64,000 bases of DNA from Serinus canaria. Taxonomy: Eukaryota > Chordata > Aves > Passeriformes > Fringillidae. Both the position numbers and the translations under genes were made by a program. The stretch's first letter is position 1, and the number at the start of each line of letters is the position of its first letter. The stretch spans positions 50,963,180 through 51,027,179 of the forward strand of contig NC_066314.1 of NCBI RefSeq assembly GCF_022539315.1, in the 5' to 3' direction. The notes under the pieces were generated by a model that searched no databases, was not told where the DNA came from, and saw only the letters and a list, made by a program, of their open reading frames with translations. This document shows positions 50,441 to 63,626 of the stretch, piece by piece.

Positions 50441-53400
50441 AAATATTTTGGCTAGCTCCAGTGAAGTAATCTTTCATGGGCAGTTGTATGCAGGCAGGAG
50501 ACAATATACTGAGTACCAGATCCGACTCTTTACAGTAGAAGCTCCTCTCTGGTGATTTCTTATCACATGCTGAGTAGCAGCCAAGTCCCATGCCCAGCCA
50601 TGTCCCATGCCTTTCACAGATCTTTCCTACCTCTTCATCCTCATGTCCCTCAGCAAAATCTGGCCAGACATTTTTCAACAGAAGATTGGTTATATTTTCC
50701 TTTTGCCAGTTAATGAACAAAGAGTAGGCCAGGAGATTGTATTGATTTTCCAACAATCTGAGAAAAAACAGGTTTCCTGTCAACTTTCTTTTCTTCTGGC
50801 CACCCACCCATGAAACACTGCAGATTCAAGCACCTGCTATCCCTGGGAATTGCAAAGGAAAAGTGCTCTGACCAGGCAGATCTCTCCAGAGCTCACACCT
50901 CAAAACTCTAATGTTCAAGTGACTTGGGAAGTACTATGGATTTAACCAAGAAAAATCATAATATGTTAAAATTTTGTGAGTCCTGCCCCACGGTAGTCAT
51001 GGGGCTTTAACTTAATAGATTGCTTTGTCCTTCCTCACATGATGCCCACATAGCATCTGATCATTCCTGTGGCAGAACTGCACTTTTTTTTGTTCCACAG
51101 CTTACTCCCACTTTCATTGAAAGGAATATCCCCTTCTCTTCACCATTGTCCTGCTAAGGCAGTGTTTCACTGAAGCTCTCTCAGATGACTATTCTGTTCT
51201 TCTGCTGGACATTTTCTTCCAAAAGATTTGTGCAAGAATAACATTTTCAAAAAGCACATTTCCCCACATTGCTTCAGACAAACCTTTGAGACACACCAAG
51301 ATTCTGTGGAAAATCAGAGAGCAGAATGAAGGTGCATTTTCCTGTGAGAGCTCTTACCTTGCTGCTCTCCCCAGATCCTCTGTTGCTGTCTGTGGCATTT
51401 CCCTGAAGGCTGCTGACTGAATGACAAACAAGTGAAGGGACAAGACTCATTCAAAAAGATCAAAAGCTCCCAGAAAACCCTGAAGGGCCTTTCCACTGCT
51501 GCAGAGAAGTAGCCTCAAGGAGTCAAAAGGACACCTCTGAAGTCCAAAGAGAAATGCCCTCTAAGATTTTCAAACCAAGCAAATATTCCTTTTGATTTAA
51601 GGCTTCCTTTAACCTCGCTTGATTTGGGGCAAGCCTGAGGTCTCTTTGTGCTCCAGACATCAGACAACAATTTAGAGGCATGTGGCCATGAGCAGCCTCC
51701 CTTTCCTAGTGAGGGAAATACAGGGAGTCCTTTCCCTGGACATTTTAATCAGCCTTGTCCAAAGGACCCTTTCCACCTGACTTTGTTTCAGGTCCAACCT
51801 CAATGCAGCACTCAAATGGGGTACCAAGACATTATGTGTATATTGGAAGCCCTAAAGAGTTTAGGAGAACAACAGCACTCATTCATTTTGGACAATCATA
51901 GCTATGGGAGACTTGGATGTGATTGGTTTTACGGAGAGTCATACTTGTTGTCTTTGAGGCCAAGCTGAGTTGCTGAGATTGAAACCACACTGAAATTAAA
52001 GTTCTGTATATTTTCTTCTAATATGGATCCATAAATGAAATTTCAAACTCTAGCAAGTAAATGATAGAAACTGGGGAGAAAGTGTGCTGAGCTGGCCCTC
52101 TGCCTTCCTAGTTCAGATGTTTGTTTCAAGCTTCCCAGGAGACCAGAAGAGACTCGGATGAATTGTTTCTAGTAGCCAGTGGGGTTGTTACTCTGACTGT
52201 TAAGTTGAGCAGTGTCTTTGTATCTAATTTCCTCTCCATTATAAACTGTAATAGGGCAATATTGTGGTTTCTTTGCACATTCTCAGGTGCATATATTATC
52301 CAGTATACAGGAAATGAAGACATAATATCATCTCTGACGTGGTTACCTTCCTTCCTTAATACTTTAAAAGATGCCTAATATAGCTTTTATTGTTGAAAAG
52401 AGTTCATTAGTTTACAAATTAGCAGCCTGAAGTGAATTTTGCAACCACTAAGAGACTTTTCATTTCTAGCAATAACTCTGTTTGGATTTTTGTTTTTATA
52501 AGATTGGTGTTTTAGAAATACAAGTGACATATATGTCTCAGCCACATACAATTTTGAGACATCCATGATTATTTCTTCCTCCTATAGTCTGCTCTTCCAC
52601 TCATACATCTCACTTCAAAACTTAAAATCCACCACACCATTTTCCCTTTAGCCATAAGAAGATGTGTATTTTCCTCTAGGAAATCAGTTTGGCTTGGGAG
52701 GACAAACCAATGGTGACAACACACACTTCACTTTGAGAGATGCTCTGCAGCTGCGTCTTAGGGTCTGTATAATTTCCATGAGCCTTAAGTGATTTGTAAG
52801 ATGTAAGGCTAAAAGATGGATGATTCTAGCCTCCTTGGGTATGAAGAGATACCCTAGGTACCCTAAAAAACTGAGTTCCCAGGAGAAACTTAGAAGAAGT
52901 AGATTCATTAAAAAAATAAAATAAAATCTAATGAGACAAATTATGCAGTTGCCTGGGATTATGGACACCAGTTTGATGTCTCTGACAGCCCGTCTTCAAC
53001 TTCTGTTCATGTCCTGAGAGTTTAATTAGTGTTATGAACTCCATTCCTATTCACATGAGAAGCTTTCAGGTAAGTATGACAAAGTACAGAAAAGCATTCT
53101 GTGAAAAGAAATAGAAAAGTTTCACTGAACTTCAGCAATTTGGTCACAATGCCTTCTGGGTAATTTATTTTATTTTTTCTGGGTAATAAAATGAAACAAA
53201 GCAGGAAGAAGAATCCAAGGCAGCACAGGATTAAGAGCAAAAGATGCACTGCTTACTTAAGTGTGTTCTCAGACCAAAACTGCTGCAGTGCCATCCCACA
53301 TCAGCAGTGTGCTGGAACAAAGCCAGTGGCAACCATGCAGTCCCAGTACCTGCAGGGGTCAGATTGTCTCTCACACACTTCTGCAGCATAGCTGGACTCT

Positions 53401-56400
53401 TCTGCTGGCTTGAATCACAGCAAGTACCAACCTCCCTCCCCAGCTCAAGAGAAATCACAAGCAACAGTGTCTATCTGGTGGGGGAATCTGAGCCTTCATG
53501 GCACAGACTGCCCACCCTTGGAGGTTTGTGCTGTGAATTTCCAGTTCCATGCAATGCGTTTTGGCAGTCCTGAGAAAAAGAAGAGACAAAGGGACCATTT
53601 GGGATGCTTAGAGATTAATCCCATTTTAGCCATCTGAAAAGGCCTCAATCATTCTACAGTAAGCAGAGGGTGTCCATCACCTCCCACCACTTGCCATATC
53701 CTTCCCTGTGCTCTCCACAGCTCTTGCAGCCAGGGATGAACTGTTTTCAGAAAGCTGAAGACAGTGATGTACCATAAGAGGGAACTGGGTAACTTCATGA
53801 AGTAGAAATACAAGTAGATGGAGGGACCATGGAGAAATAAATCGGAATTCTGTTTATGGTCAAAATACATATGAACATGCTGCAGCCATAAGGGTGCCAG
53901 AAAAAAATACTGTAGAAATCCAGAGTGAAGTCTGGCTCTACTTTTGGTTTTCATAAATATGTTGATGTCACAGAAAGCAGAATGTTAGAGAATATATTAG
54001 CTAACATTATAAAAGCTATAGCAGATACTTAATTTTCAATGAGACCGCTTCCTCTGAAAAAAGTTCCAAAGTGATAAGTCTCAAAATCACTCAGAAGGAT
54101 TATTCCCCTTTTAAATACTTAGAGAACCTGCCCCAACATTTGCTGGAGTGTGCCTGAGTGTGACTTTGTAGCTCTGCATGCCTCAGGGATTTTGCAGGCA
54201 GGAAACGAAAGGTGACATGACTTCAATTGAGTAACAGTTCCCTGAAAATTCACAGTTTATTAATCCTTCTCACTTCGAGATTAGCAAAAGGGACGTTGGC
54301 TGTTCATTTGTTCTTTCTGTTCAAAAGCCAAAGTGTAGACCTGTACTAGCAACTAAGAAGAAAATTAACTCTATTCCAGCTGAAAGAACAGACAAGACAT
54401 CAGTCAGGAGTCACTTTGTAGCAGGCATTTCTGTGGGTAGTCCCTGAGTTTGGCAGAGTTAGTAGCTAGAAGAATAGCAGGCAAAGTACAATACAGCTGC
54501 CTGGCTCTTAGAGTCTTTCTGGTAACCACTTCTAGTCACTTTCACCAGCAGCCCCCACACTAAACCAACTTGTCCCAACAGGTACAGCCATGTTTGGACG
54601 TAGATACACCCAGCAATTAGTCCATGCATACTCTTGCTGCATGTTTACTACAGAAAGTAAGATAAAAAATAATTTCTGGCCTGGCTACACAATTTTCTCT
54701 TAGAAAATGCTCAAACCTTGGGTTCAGCACCTCATTAATATGTGTCTATGACCCTCTAATCAGATCTGCCTTGTTTCCAGCCAAACTAAAGGGAACACAC
54801 ATGTGGTTATACACATTGTTACAGGTAATAATCAACAGTAACATTTATGGGTTTCTTTTACCTAGAAATATCGTTTAAAACAGAATACAACAATTTAAGT
54901 AGGTGTGACATATGCTATATTTTTAGGAAGCATTTTCTCACAGTAAAACCAGGAAGGAATGTGTTAATCAGTGGTGGGAAGACACTGCCTTCTGAGGCTA
55001 GGTGGTGATCAACACTGGGCATTTTGAAAGCAAAGTAGGTATTATCCATCAAAAACAGCTTCAGTCCTAAGGGCAAGATGACTTTTAGAGGCCATTCCTA
55101 AGCTTACTGTCTTTGGACGTATTATAAATTGTTATTTTATAAGTTATATAATTATTATAAAGACTGTTTTCTATTCAGTGGATGATCAGGCTCTACTCAT
55201 AATTTATAGTATTACCTGGGATGAACTGGAATGCAACAATAAGGGAAACACAATAATGGTCTTGGGGCTAGCACCAAACTGATACTGGAAGTATCCTGAA
55301 AAACAGGGATGCTATGCTAAAGGTACAGCAAATCTTAAGAGGTGGTATGAAATCAGCAAGTGCAAATCAGTAAAGGCACAGCAAAGGAATGCTAAGGGAT
55401 GTCAAAGCAAATTGAGTAGCAACTGAGTAGGCAGCAGGACAGCAAATAAATATTTGATCCGTTCCATCTCCCTTAGCAGGTACTTACTGCTGTATGAGGA
55501 ACCATTGCGGAGCATGCCAACTGTGCCCCATCCCAGGAGCAGCAGCTGTGTTTTATCCTATAATTTCTGTACTAAGTTCTGTTAGGATGGGAATATAACT
55601 TCTCTGTTTCTTCTAATTTTACCCCCAGCCATCTTTCCACAGTAGAGCTGATGTAGTCAGAGATGAGGAGATAAATCTTCCAGCATGAAGAAAGCTGTTA
55701 AAAGGTGACACGAGAGAAGGACAGCTGAGAGAATTATCAGAGTGAAGGGTGAAAATTATTTTTCCTTTTTACTTGCAGACATGCTTAGTTGCTGGGTTCC
55801 TGCCACGGGAGCTGTGTTCTCTTTTCTTCCTAGAAGATATCTTTTGCTCTCACAGAGCAATAAAGCACCTTAATATGCTGAAAATATGATGAGAAGGGGC
55901 TCTAAAGCTCCACTTACGAAGCTTGCCTCCCCCTTATGACTTCCTCAGTGACACATCTGTGTCAAAACACCTAATCAGTTGGTGGTGTGCAGCTGCCCAT
56001 GCAGAAGATGCAGCTGACACTGTCCAGCCTCCACACCATCTCTGACTTAATGGTTGAACACTGCCTGTCAGGCACAAGGCAGAACTCCTGCCTTTTACAT
56101 GGGGCCTTCAGTCATCTTGCAGAGTTCAACAGCAATCAAAACTCTTTGCGACTTAGTGAATTAATAAATCAAAGTTTTGGAGATGGGGTAGGGCTTAAAA
56201 GTGACAAAAGTTGAAGGGGCAAATATTTCTGCTTGAAAGGCCAGAATTTTTTTCTAAGCACTGGCCAAGATTTTGCACCAACAAAATTTGCTTATACAAC
56301 TGTTATTTGCTGGCACTTTAGGAAGATTTCAGAAACCTTACTAGATAGATAGGAAAAAGAAACAAGAAATACAGAGGGAAGCAATGTCAATAGCAGTAAA

Positions 56401-56990
56401 TAGAAAACAAAAATCAATGCCATTATTTTATTTAATCTGTGGTGTTTCCATAGAGGGACTATGTGTCTCAAGCATGAGCTAGCTAGCTGCAGAGCATTTA
56501 CCACCATTCCTGGTCAGCCTGGTAGCTCTCAGAATCTCCTAAAGCTGGGTGTATGCAGTGGGATACAGAAGATAATTCAGGTGATCCATCTCAAAAGCTT
56601 ACAATAGAGAGGAGGTGACATGTGATGCATTAGTGCAATGGAAGCTGTGTCTGAAATTTTGAACTTACCCAGGAACTCAGATCTCCTGATAGATACCCCA
56701 GCCATGGGCTGACTCCACTCCTGCCCATCCTCCTGGTTTCCATAGGAAGGAAGCCCAGACACCTGGGCTCCAAAGAGCTGTGCTATGGTCTGGTCGCTGA
56801 TTGCTGTCCCCAAAGCAAACAGTGGGGGTATGACAGCCATGGGCCTTGAATCACTGTCCTACTCTGCTCAGATGCACCTCAGGCACTAGGGTTCATCCCT
56901 ATATCCTGACACTACTTCTGCTAATCATTTAATGAAGTCCAAGGTGCACCCTGACCTGCCTGATCAGTTCCCCATACTTATATATATCAC
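50441..56990. other. Unique non-coding sequence
   Basis: About 6.5 kb with no supported gene or transposon. The minus-strand frame 50370-50807 (145 codons) ends inside the hairpin cluster and matches no family I know. Other frames (up to 109 codons, 53244-53573) are unrecognised. Confidence 0.5.
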
Positions 56991-57157
56991 TTTAAAGGCA
57001 TTAAAATCTTAATAACTCTTCTCTAAGTTTATTTCTTTTTAAATACATGGTAGAAGTATAAATACTGTAACTGACAGTTTTATGACTTGTGGACATACCA
57101 CCTGCAGTTCCCTGATCTGCTTGGTGAGGATGGTAAAACAGACCTATTTTAGACAGT
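56991..57157. repeat. Dispersed direct repeat, copy 1
   Basis: Homologous to 58456-58600. The shared blocks in order are CATTAAAATCTTAAT, ACATGGTAGA/CCATGGTAGA, TGTAACTGACA/TGTAACTGGCA, GTTTTAT and GGACATA/AGACATA, with an insertion of roughly 11 bp in this copy. The two copies lie about 1.46 kb apart in the same orientation. It is either an old local duplication or two copies of an unrecognised ancient repeat. Confidence 0.72.
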
Positions 57158-57807
57158 CCTCCAATTTCTAGAGATGGACCAGGTTAGATCTCAGACAGAG
57201 TGGATGTGCTTCCTTGGATGTGCTTCCTCCTCTTCCAGCCAAGTGACTGTCTTCCAGAGCTGCTGGGAAAGTGAAATAATTGAAGGACAATCTATGAAGT
57301 ACGTGCTCTGTGTGTCTGTACAGATGCTCCAGGAACAAGATCACTGAGATGGAGCACTGAACCCAAACTAACATATACCAACCACCCTAGAGCAGAGTAT
57401 AGAAATGTGGGGCCAGGCTGGAATTAGTGCAGCTCCTACACAACCACTCGTCTGTTTCTATTCCATGTTTTTAGCTCTGTGCTGTCATACACAGCACTTA
57501 GGACTGTTTTTTATCTAGCTCAAGCAGTGAGCAATAGTAGCACAAAGCAACACCTGTGCATCTCCTTCCTCTGATGCAACTGCAGTCCAGGACAGCAAGA
57601 GAAGGGAAAATGGGTCTTTCCTTCAGCTCTCCTCAGCAGGGATAAGCCATTGAAGCACCCACTTCTGCCCAACATTTGCAGCACACAGTCCACTTGCTGT
57701 GAGCATGTCTGTCTCTTGTGGGGAGGGAGAGTGAGAATCAGGACCCCAGTGCTGCACCTCAGCTGCAGTTCAGAAGTCCTCACTCTTCTAGCTCTAAAAA
57801 AATACCT
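57158..57807. other. Unique sequence between duplicated blocks
   Basis: No gene seen. Contains a 14-bp tandem duplication (GGATGTGCTTCCTT type) at 57202-57229. Confidence 0.5.
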
Positions 57808-58430
57808 CATGTATGTCACTGTCATATTTTCTGAAAAATCCCTTCACCAGGATTTCTTCTCCTGGGAAGCTGAGATGCCTCAGAGAAAAATGAAAACAAT
57901 AATTATCTGATTGCTGCTCCTGTGTTTCTGCTTTGGAATGTGGTCTGGAGATCATTTACCAACAGGTGCATGTCTGAATGGTTCCATGTGAATCATTTTT
58001 TCTTAATGGCCAGCTGTGTTGAACTCTCTGTGTCAGTCATGAGTTTTTATTATTCATTCCTGTTAAGCCTTCTGTCTGTATCCTTCTCTTTCTTTAGTAT
58101 AGTTTTAGTATATAATATAACATACCATAACATACCATAACATACCATAACATACCATAACATAACATAACATAACATAACATAACATAACATAACATAA
58201 TATAAACATAACATAATACAATATAAATATAATATAATATAATACAATATAATATAATATAATACAATACATTACAATACAATACAATATAATATAATAC
58301 AATATAATACAATGCAATACAACACAATATAATATAATACATAAAATAATAAATCAGGCTTCTGAGAACATGGAGTCAGATCCTCATCTCTTCCCTTGTC
58401 CTGGGGACCCTCACAAAGACCACACATGTA
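57808..58430 (+). mobile_element. Solo ERVK-like LTR with 6-bp target duplication and microsatellite
   Basis: The body is 57814-58424 (611 bp), starting TGTCACTG and ending CCACA. CATGTA flanks it at 57808-57813 and 58425-58430, a 6-bp duplication as ERVK/alpha-like integrases make. AATAAA at 58348-58353 sets plus orientation, followed by about 70 bp of R/U5. It is the same family as 25912-26397, in opposite orientation; shared blocks include 'CTGAAAAATCCCTTC', 'TTCTCCTGGGAAGCTGAGA' and 'CTTCTGAGAACATGGAGTC'. The size difference from its sister is mainly the larger microsatellite. Confidence 0.92.
58110..58347. repeat. Compound pentanucleotide microsatellite in LTR
   Basis: About 240 bp of pentamers. 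It runs from four CATACCATAA decamers (about 58121-58160) through pure CATAA units (about 58161-58200) to a mix of TATAA and TACAA units. It ends next to the LTR's AATAAA signal. The minus-strand frames of tyrosine, isoleucine and leucine codons here (58050-58342) are products of the repeat, not genes. Confidence 0.97.
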
Positions 58431-58455
58431 TAGCGAGGAGTATTTAAATATGCCA

Positions 58456-58600
58456 TTTTAAGGACATTAAAATCTTAATTCATCTTCCTCTTAAGACCAT
58501 GGTAGAGAGATGAATATTGTAACTGGCAGGTTTTATAGCTGGCAGACATATCATTAGCAGATGATCTCCCAGCTAGGACTGAAGTTTTAGGCAGTTAACC
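58456..58600. repeat. Dispersed direct repeat, copy 2
   Basis: Partner of 56991-57157. It lies just downstream of the ERVK-like solo LTR, so the LTR inserted close to, but outside, the duplicated block. Confidence 0.72.
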
Positions 58601-61600
58601 TGGCCTGACCGCACATGGGTAGCTCAGCACACAGCAGTTGGCATCCAGCCCAAGGGTAAAAAGCGCCCTGTCACTGGAGCTGCTGCTTTCAGGAAGATGA
58701 AAGCATGGAGCAGCACAGAGCTGAATGTAGGAATAACATGTTGTTGTGAGAGTAAATATGTATATATGGGCACTGGAAATGGTGGCCGTCTTTCTTCCAT
58801 TCCCAAGACTTCCAAGAACTGATGTAGCCCTTTTTAACTGATTGTCTTGTTCTCCTGCCCATTGAATTGATCACAAAGACACTCTGCTGCCATGGCTGAG
58901 GAATACTTAGGGTTGTGCCTAAACCTCCCACCCCTTCATTGCCGGAAGGGGCCCAGGAGGCTTCTCGCCACCCTGATCAGAGTCTGTTGAGGCCATATCC
59001 ATGTGGGACACCGGACCGAGTGAGTCTTTACATCTGAGTCTGGTGGCACTGGGTTGCTCCTGGTGGCAGGATTACTTGCATCAGGGCATGCCTGCGTATC
59101 TCTGCCTCCTGTGCATCATGACAAGCATGGTTACCTCAGGAAGAACAGCTTAATGCCTCACTTGGCTTGTAGTCGCTGGTATGTCAAAGGCTGGCATGTG
59201 GTGGTCATTAGCACTTCCCAAAAATACAGTAACACCTTCTGCTTTTTAAACAGCACTTTTCTGACACAGATTAAATGTGGTCATGACAGGGTGAAAACGG
59301 TCAGCCCTTTGCCAGGCAGGCAGCATTACCTCTGCTGCACAGAGAAGCAAGAGCAAAGGGAAATGAAAAGTCAGGTCTTCAGAGGCATTGTGTTGTCTAA
59401 AGCACACTTAAGCACCATCTCTCATTCACTGCAGCTGGAGATAGGTGTGAAAATCCCAGTGACTACTGATTACCCTTAGATGTCTTAGATGACAGACACC
59501 CTTGAAAGTCTGGCTCTTGACTTTCAGGTGACTTTATTGTTCACACATAAGTGGTAACTCCAGACACAAAACTGGGTGAGGGAATGCCTGGCTCTGTGCT
59601 TCAGCCTCTGCAGCACTCTCTCCTGGGATGGCAATTCTGCAGAGCAACAGTGCTCTTTAGGCCTGGTGTCCTGCCTCAGGTTCACCTTGAGGAAATTATA
59701 CTCTGGATAGTAAGAATACCTCCCTCTTCTTTAACAAATGGGTGCAGTATTGTTATGTTGTTATTACATACTGATTTATAAAGCACCTTTCACATACATC
59801 ACAGTGTTGTATGATCTAATTACAAAACATCTGAGATGGAATAAGAAGTACCCAGGCAAGAAAATTGCTTGAAGCCTGACCTTTAATGCACTAGAAGAAC
59901 CAGAGGTTTGGAGTGAGTGGGAAGTCCAAGATGAAGAAATCCATCAATCTGGAATGTATACAGCAGCAAGAGCCTAGTTATTATCAAAAGTGTACAATTG
60001 GGAACTGGCTTGGTGAAAGAATTGTGAATAAAATGGAGAAGCTTCCATTAATCACTGCCTCTTCCATACCTCAAAAGCCATGGAAATAAAGGGGAGCTGT
60101 GCTCTTGACTTTGCTGGTGCACTGATGTCCCCAGACTGAATAATAGAGGTTGCTGGTACCAAAGTCCTGCTGTATCACATCCCAAATTTAGTATGTGTGT
60201 GATTGCTGCTATCCATATATCTTTGCAATCAGTTTGAGGAAAAATATGAAGTATAATTAAAGAACTTTTTTTGTTTTTAATTCTGCCTTGATTTTTATTT
60301 CTGTCTTAATTTGGAAGGTTGCAATTCACTTTCCTGAAATCATCTCTTCAATCTTTATAATTAAAGTGACTAAATATTTTGGTCACTTTCATGAGTTAAT
60401 TATAGTGACTTACAACTGAGAAGGTACTTTTACCTTAAGCCTTTACTTGCAGATGCTTAAAATTTTTAGAAAATAATATCCTTTTGACTTAGACCTTATG
60501 TTTCAGAGATCAAAGCTGACCTGGGTGTGGAAAACAAGTGTGTATGGAAAACAAGTCTGTATGAGGCCTTTCTGCCTCTTTTCAAAAAAATATGAAATGG
60601 TAATTTTTCTCCTGCTCCTTTCTTTATTACCTTCACAATTACTGCAACTGTATCACATTATTTCTCCTGGTATTTAGGGAAGACAGAACATGGACAAGGT
60701 AAGGAGGAATCAATGTCTCCAGTAATAAATGTGCTGTGCTTTATTTTTGATACAAGTATTTTTTTTTTCTTAGAGTTTGAGGCATTTAAAGAATACAAAC
60801 CCATAACAGAACGAAAAGGAACTTTTCTGCAGGATGCCTGGAAGGGTTCCCTTCTTCATAACCACAAAAGTTTGACTGTTCTGGTCTTGAACCAAAGACT
60901 GTTAATCCTGTGCACTTTTTTGTTGTTGTTGTTGACTTTAACAAACCTTACGTCCTAGGTAATGCATAAACTGCTTAACCTGACTTCTGTGTCATTAGAA
61001 AGAGGTTAAATCATCTGACTTTACAGGTCACAATAAAAGTTCAAAGCCATACTTGTATTCTTGATTTTTAGAGAGATCTCCAGCAAAAACAAGGAGCAAG
61101 GATTGGCTGGCATGCCACCTTTTCATTGAGATCTGATGTTGTCCAGCACAAGGACCTGACTCTCTAACTTCATTTCACTGTATCTAGAAAGTAGCTTAAT
61201 ACATCTGGAGGATGAGACCTGCCAGTGAACTAATGAGGGCGCACATGTTTTAAGTTCCAAGAAGGTTCAGAAAATATTGGTCAATGAAAACTGAAGTTTA
61301 TATTCAAGCCTTTTCAACAGTCTCTGCTCAGCTCCAGAGCTGCAACTCAGACCAGGTTATCCCAGGTGTCCCATCTATTTCCTTCACTCCACCGGAAGAG
61401 TGCCTTTTTTAACCACAGGTGATTCACTGCAGTGCCTCTTTCCCAGTCGCCAAGCTTTGTAGCATCTCAGCCAAATTGAGGAGCTGTCTTGGGTATCTGC
61501 CTTTATACTTGAGTTGCCTGACCAAGCCTTATGTGTCCCTTTTAATTAAATAACACTTGACTTGGTTTAGTAGAGATAATAAAAGATGATGAGGACAGTA

Positions 61601-63043
61601 CAAGGTATCTTTACCTTGCCAAGATGATTTGGGAAAGTTGAAAATCCAATCTGTGTGTCCAAAAAATGCTTCTGTTTGGAGGCTGGAGGGAAAAAAGCAT
61701 CTTTGTCTTTCCTAACATTCTCCTCTAGGGAAAATTAAAGGTGTCTAGGGTTTTCTTTGTTCTCCCTCTGCCATTCCATCTTTCACTTTCTGGCTTCTTT
61801 AAATTCCAATCTCCTTTAAATTGCATTAAAGTTATAGGAGAAACCATTTCTTTTCTCTTTTTGCCTTAGAGCTAAAAGCTTTCTCTTTTCTTCACACTGC
61901 TTGTTAAACGCAATAGACAGAGTGAAAGCTTCATAAATCATAAACAAGCAGAGGACCTAAATACAAGTGCAAATTGCAAACTGAGAAAAGAGAGACCTCA
62001 GCATGCACATTAGGGCTAGCATTAAGTCCACAGTACTTATTTTAAACTGCACTTGCAGGAGGCAGAGGGCATGCCAGCTCTTTGTCTAAGCCAGGAACAA
62101 AAACAAAAGCCAGCAGGCCATGACAATCAGTTAAGAAATAGATTTGCAGTGTTATGGCCACTGACAGATGCAGATTTTCACTCTCCAGTTTCATTTATCC
62201 ATCTATAATGACCACCTCCTTTTCTTTCTGTGCCTCCTTAGAGCACAATAAGGCTTCTCCATTTTTTATCAAGTTGTAATTTGCTCTGGGGTCCCCTGAG
62301 TGCAGCAGTAGCAACCTCCAGAGCAGTCCAGCAGTGAGAAACACTAGGCTGTGATGCTAGTTGATCGGCTTGCGCTCAGGGTTAATGTTGGGGCTCTGTT
62401 TGTCTCAGGACATCCTGATTTTCCTCATGCCTGCTTACATTGCTATGAGCTGTATTGAGCAGGTGATATAGCTGAAAAAACAAAAGGAAAAACAATCCAC
62501 ATTGCCTCACACATAAACATTAATTGGTGGCCAGTTAATGCAAGACTCAGGAAATTGGCTCCCATTCATCCTGCTTGTGGGGCTCAGCCTTCCCATGGTC
62601 AACATTCATCCTGAGACAAATTGGGCTCTGCTTCTCCATCTTCCTGAGCAAGTCTGCACAAGGAAGGGAGAAGCCAGCTCAGGTAGGGTGGCACATCTTG
62701 TCAGTCAAGAATGAGTGCAATGAACAGGCTGGTGTCCTGACCTCCACCTTGAGAGTGCAGATGTTGCTGACCATGTTTTTCTGAAAAAACTTCTCTTTGT
62801 GACGAACACTCCTTGACATCAGCAGAGCACATTTCTTTCCTGATGCAGAAGATTCAGTTTGGGTTTGTACTCATAATGCTGCACTCCTTCTCTTTGCTCT
62901 AAAAGTGAGACTTCCTTAATTCCCACCTCTTGGAGATGGAAGCTTTCCAGCCTTGGGTCTGGAAAATACCTTGTCAGGGAGTGGCACTACAGAAGTCTCA
63001 TCCATAACACAATATACTGCTCACTTGTTTCAACTTTATATCC
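58601..63043. other. Unique non-coding sequence
   Basis: About 4.4 kb without a supported gene or transposon. It holds a 17-bp tandem duplication at 60528-60561, a T run at about 60760-60769 and a GTT run at about 60925-60935. The 141-codon frame 59054-59479 has a hydrophobic start but no family resemblance or intron/exon support. 62290-62570 resembles conserved non-coding DNA in texture. Confidence 0.5.
60528..60561. repeat. 17-bp tandem duplication
   Basis: Units 60528-60544 and 60545-60561 differ at one base; both contain TGGAAAACAAGT. Confidence 0.92.
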
Positions 63044-63048
63044 TCATC

Positions 63049-63619
63049 TGTCGCAGTGAGGGAGGCTCGGGTCATCTCAATATGAGAATCAGCAAGCTTC
63101 GCTTATTGATTAGAGCATCAGACATTTAAGCACAACACATAATAAACTCATGCATATTCTGCAAGCTAAACAGTCTGTTGGTTATTCTTACTTCTTCATT
63201 CTTTACAACTTACATCTCTTTTTCTCATGCTCTGCTCTCGGCTACAGCATCTTTGTTATCATAATACAGCTATACTCAAGGCCACAGTGTCTTCACAGGT
63301 GTGGGGCCTCAGATTAGATCGGTCTGGTACTTTTCCACTTCTCAGATATCTAGAGCATGTCTACGTGACTTTTGTCATGTAACCAGTCCCCAACACTCAT
63401 CATTAGCCTTTATATCTATAACAGGGGTTTTCTCTTCACAGTGTGGTTATCTAACTTCTTGAATAACCCTTATATGAGTAGTCTTATCCTTTGCAGAGGT
63501 TTATATCTGTTTATCAACCTACCACTATCCATTATAGTGTTTATTCTTATACAGTATTACAGAAAGTTAAATAGGATGGATCTACAGTGACATAGACACA
63601 TTGCTTTGTTCCTGCTGTC
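63049..63619. mobile_element. Probable solo LTR
   Basis: It starts TGTCGCAGTGAGGGAGG; the text from there (AAGCTTCGCTTATTGATTAG, GAGCATCAGACATTTAAGCA and later blocks) resembles a passerine ERV LTR I recognise only loosely. The 9-mer TCCTCATCT occurs just before the start (63041-63049) and again at 63618-63626, which would contain a 6-bp target duplication CTCATC. The end does not show a clean CA, so the right edge and the family are uncertain. AATAAA-type signals occur on both strands, so orientation is left open. Confidence 0.55.
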
Positions 63620-63626
63620 CTCATCT

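Noticed and set aside
50370..50807. 145-codon minus-strand frame ending in the hairpin cluster
   Set aside because: No family resemblance, and its C-terminal part is encoded by the palindromic module, which points to a chance frame.
58050..58342. Minus-strand frames rich in Tyr/Ile/Leu/Cys
   Set aside because: Pure product of the pentanucleotide array.
59054..59479. 141-codon plus-strand frame with a signal-peptide-like start
   Set aside because: A hydrophobic start alone is weak; the rest has no domain and no splice support.
60713..60958. Possible exon after a T-rich tract ending in CTTAG
   Set aside because: The pyrimidine tract looks like a splice acceptor, but the following peptide is unrecognised and no matching donor or neighbouring exon could be supported.
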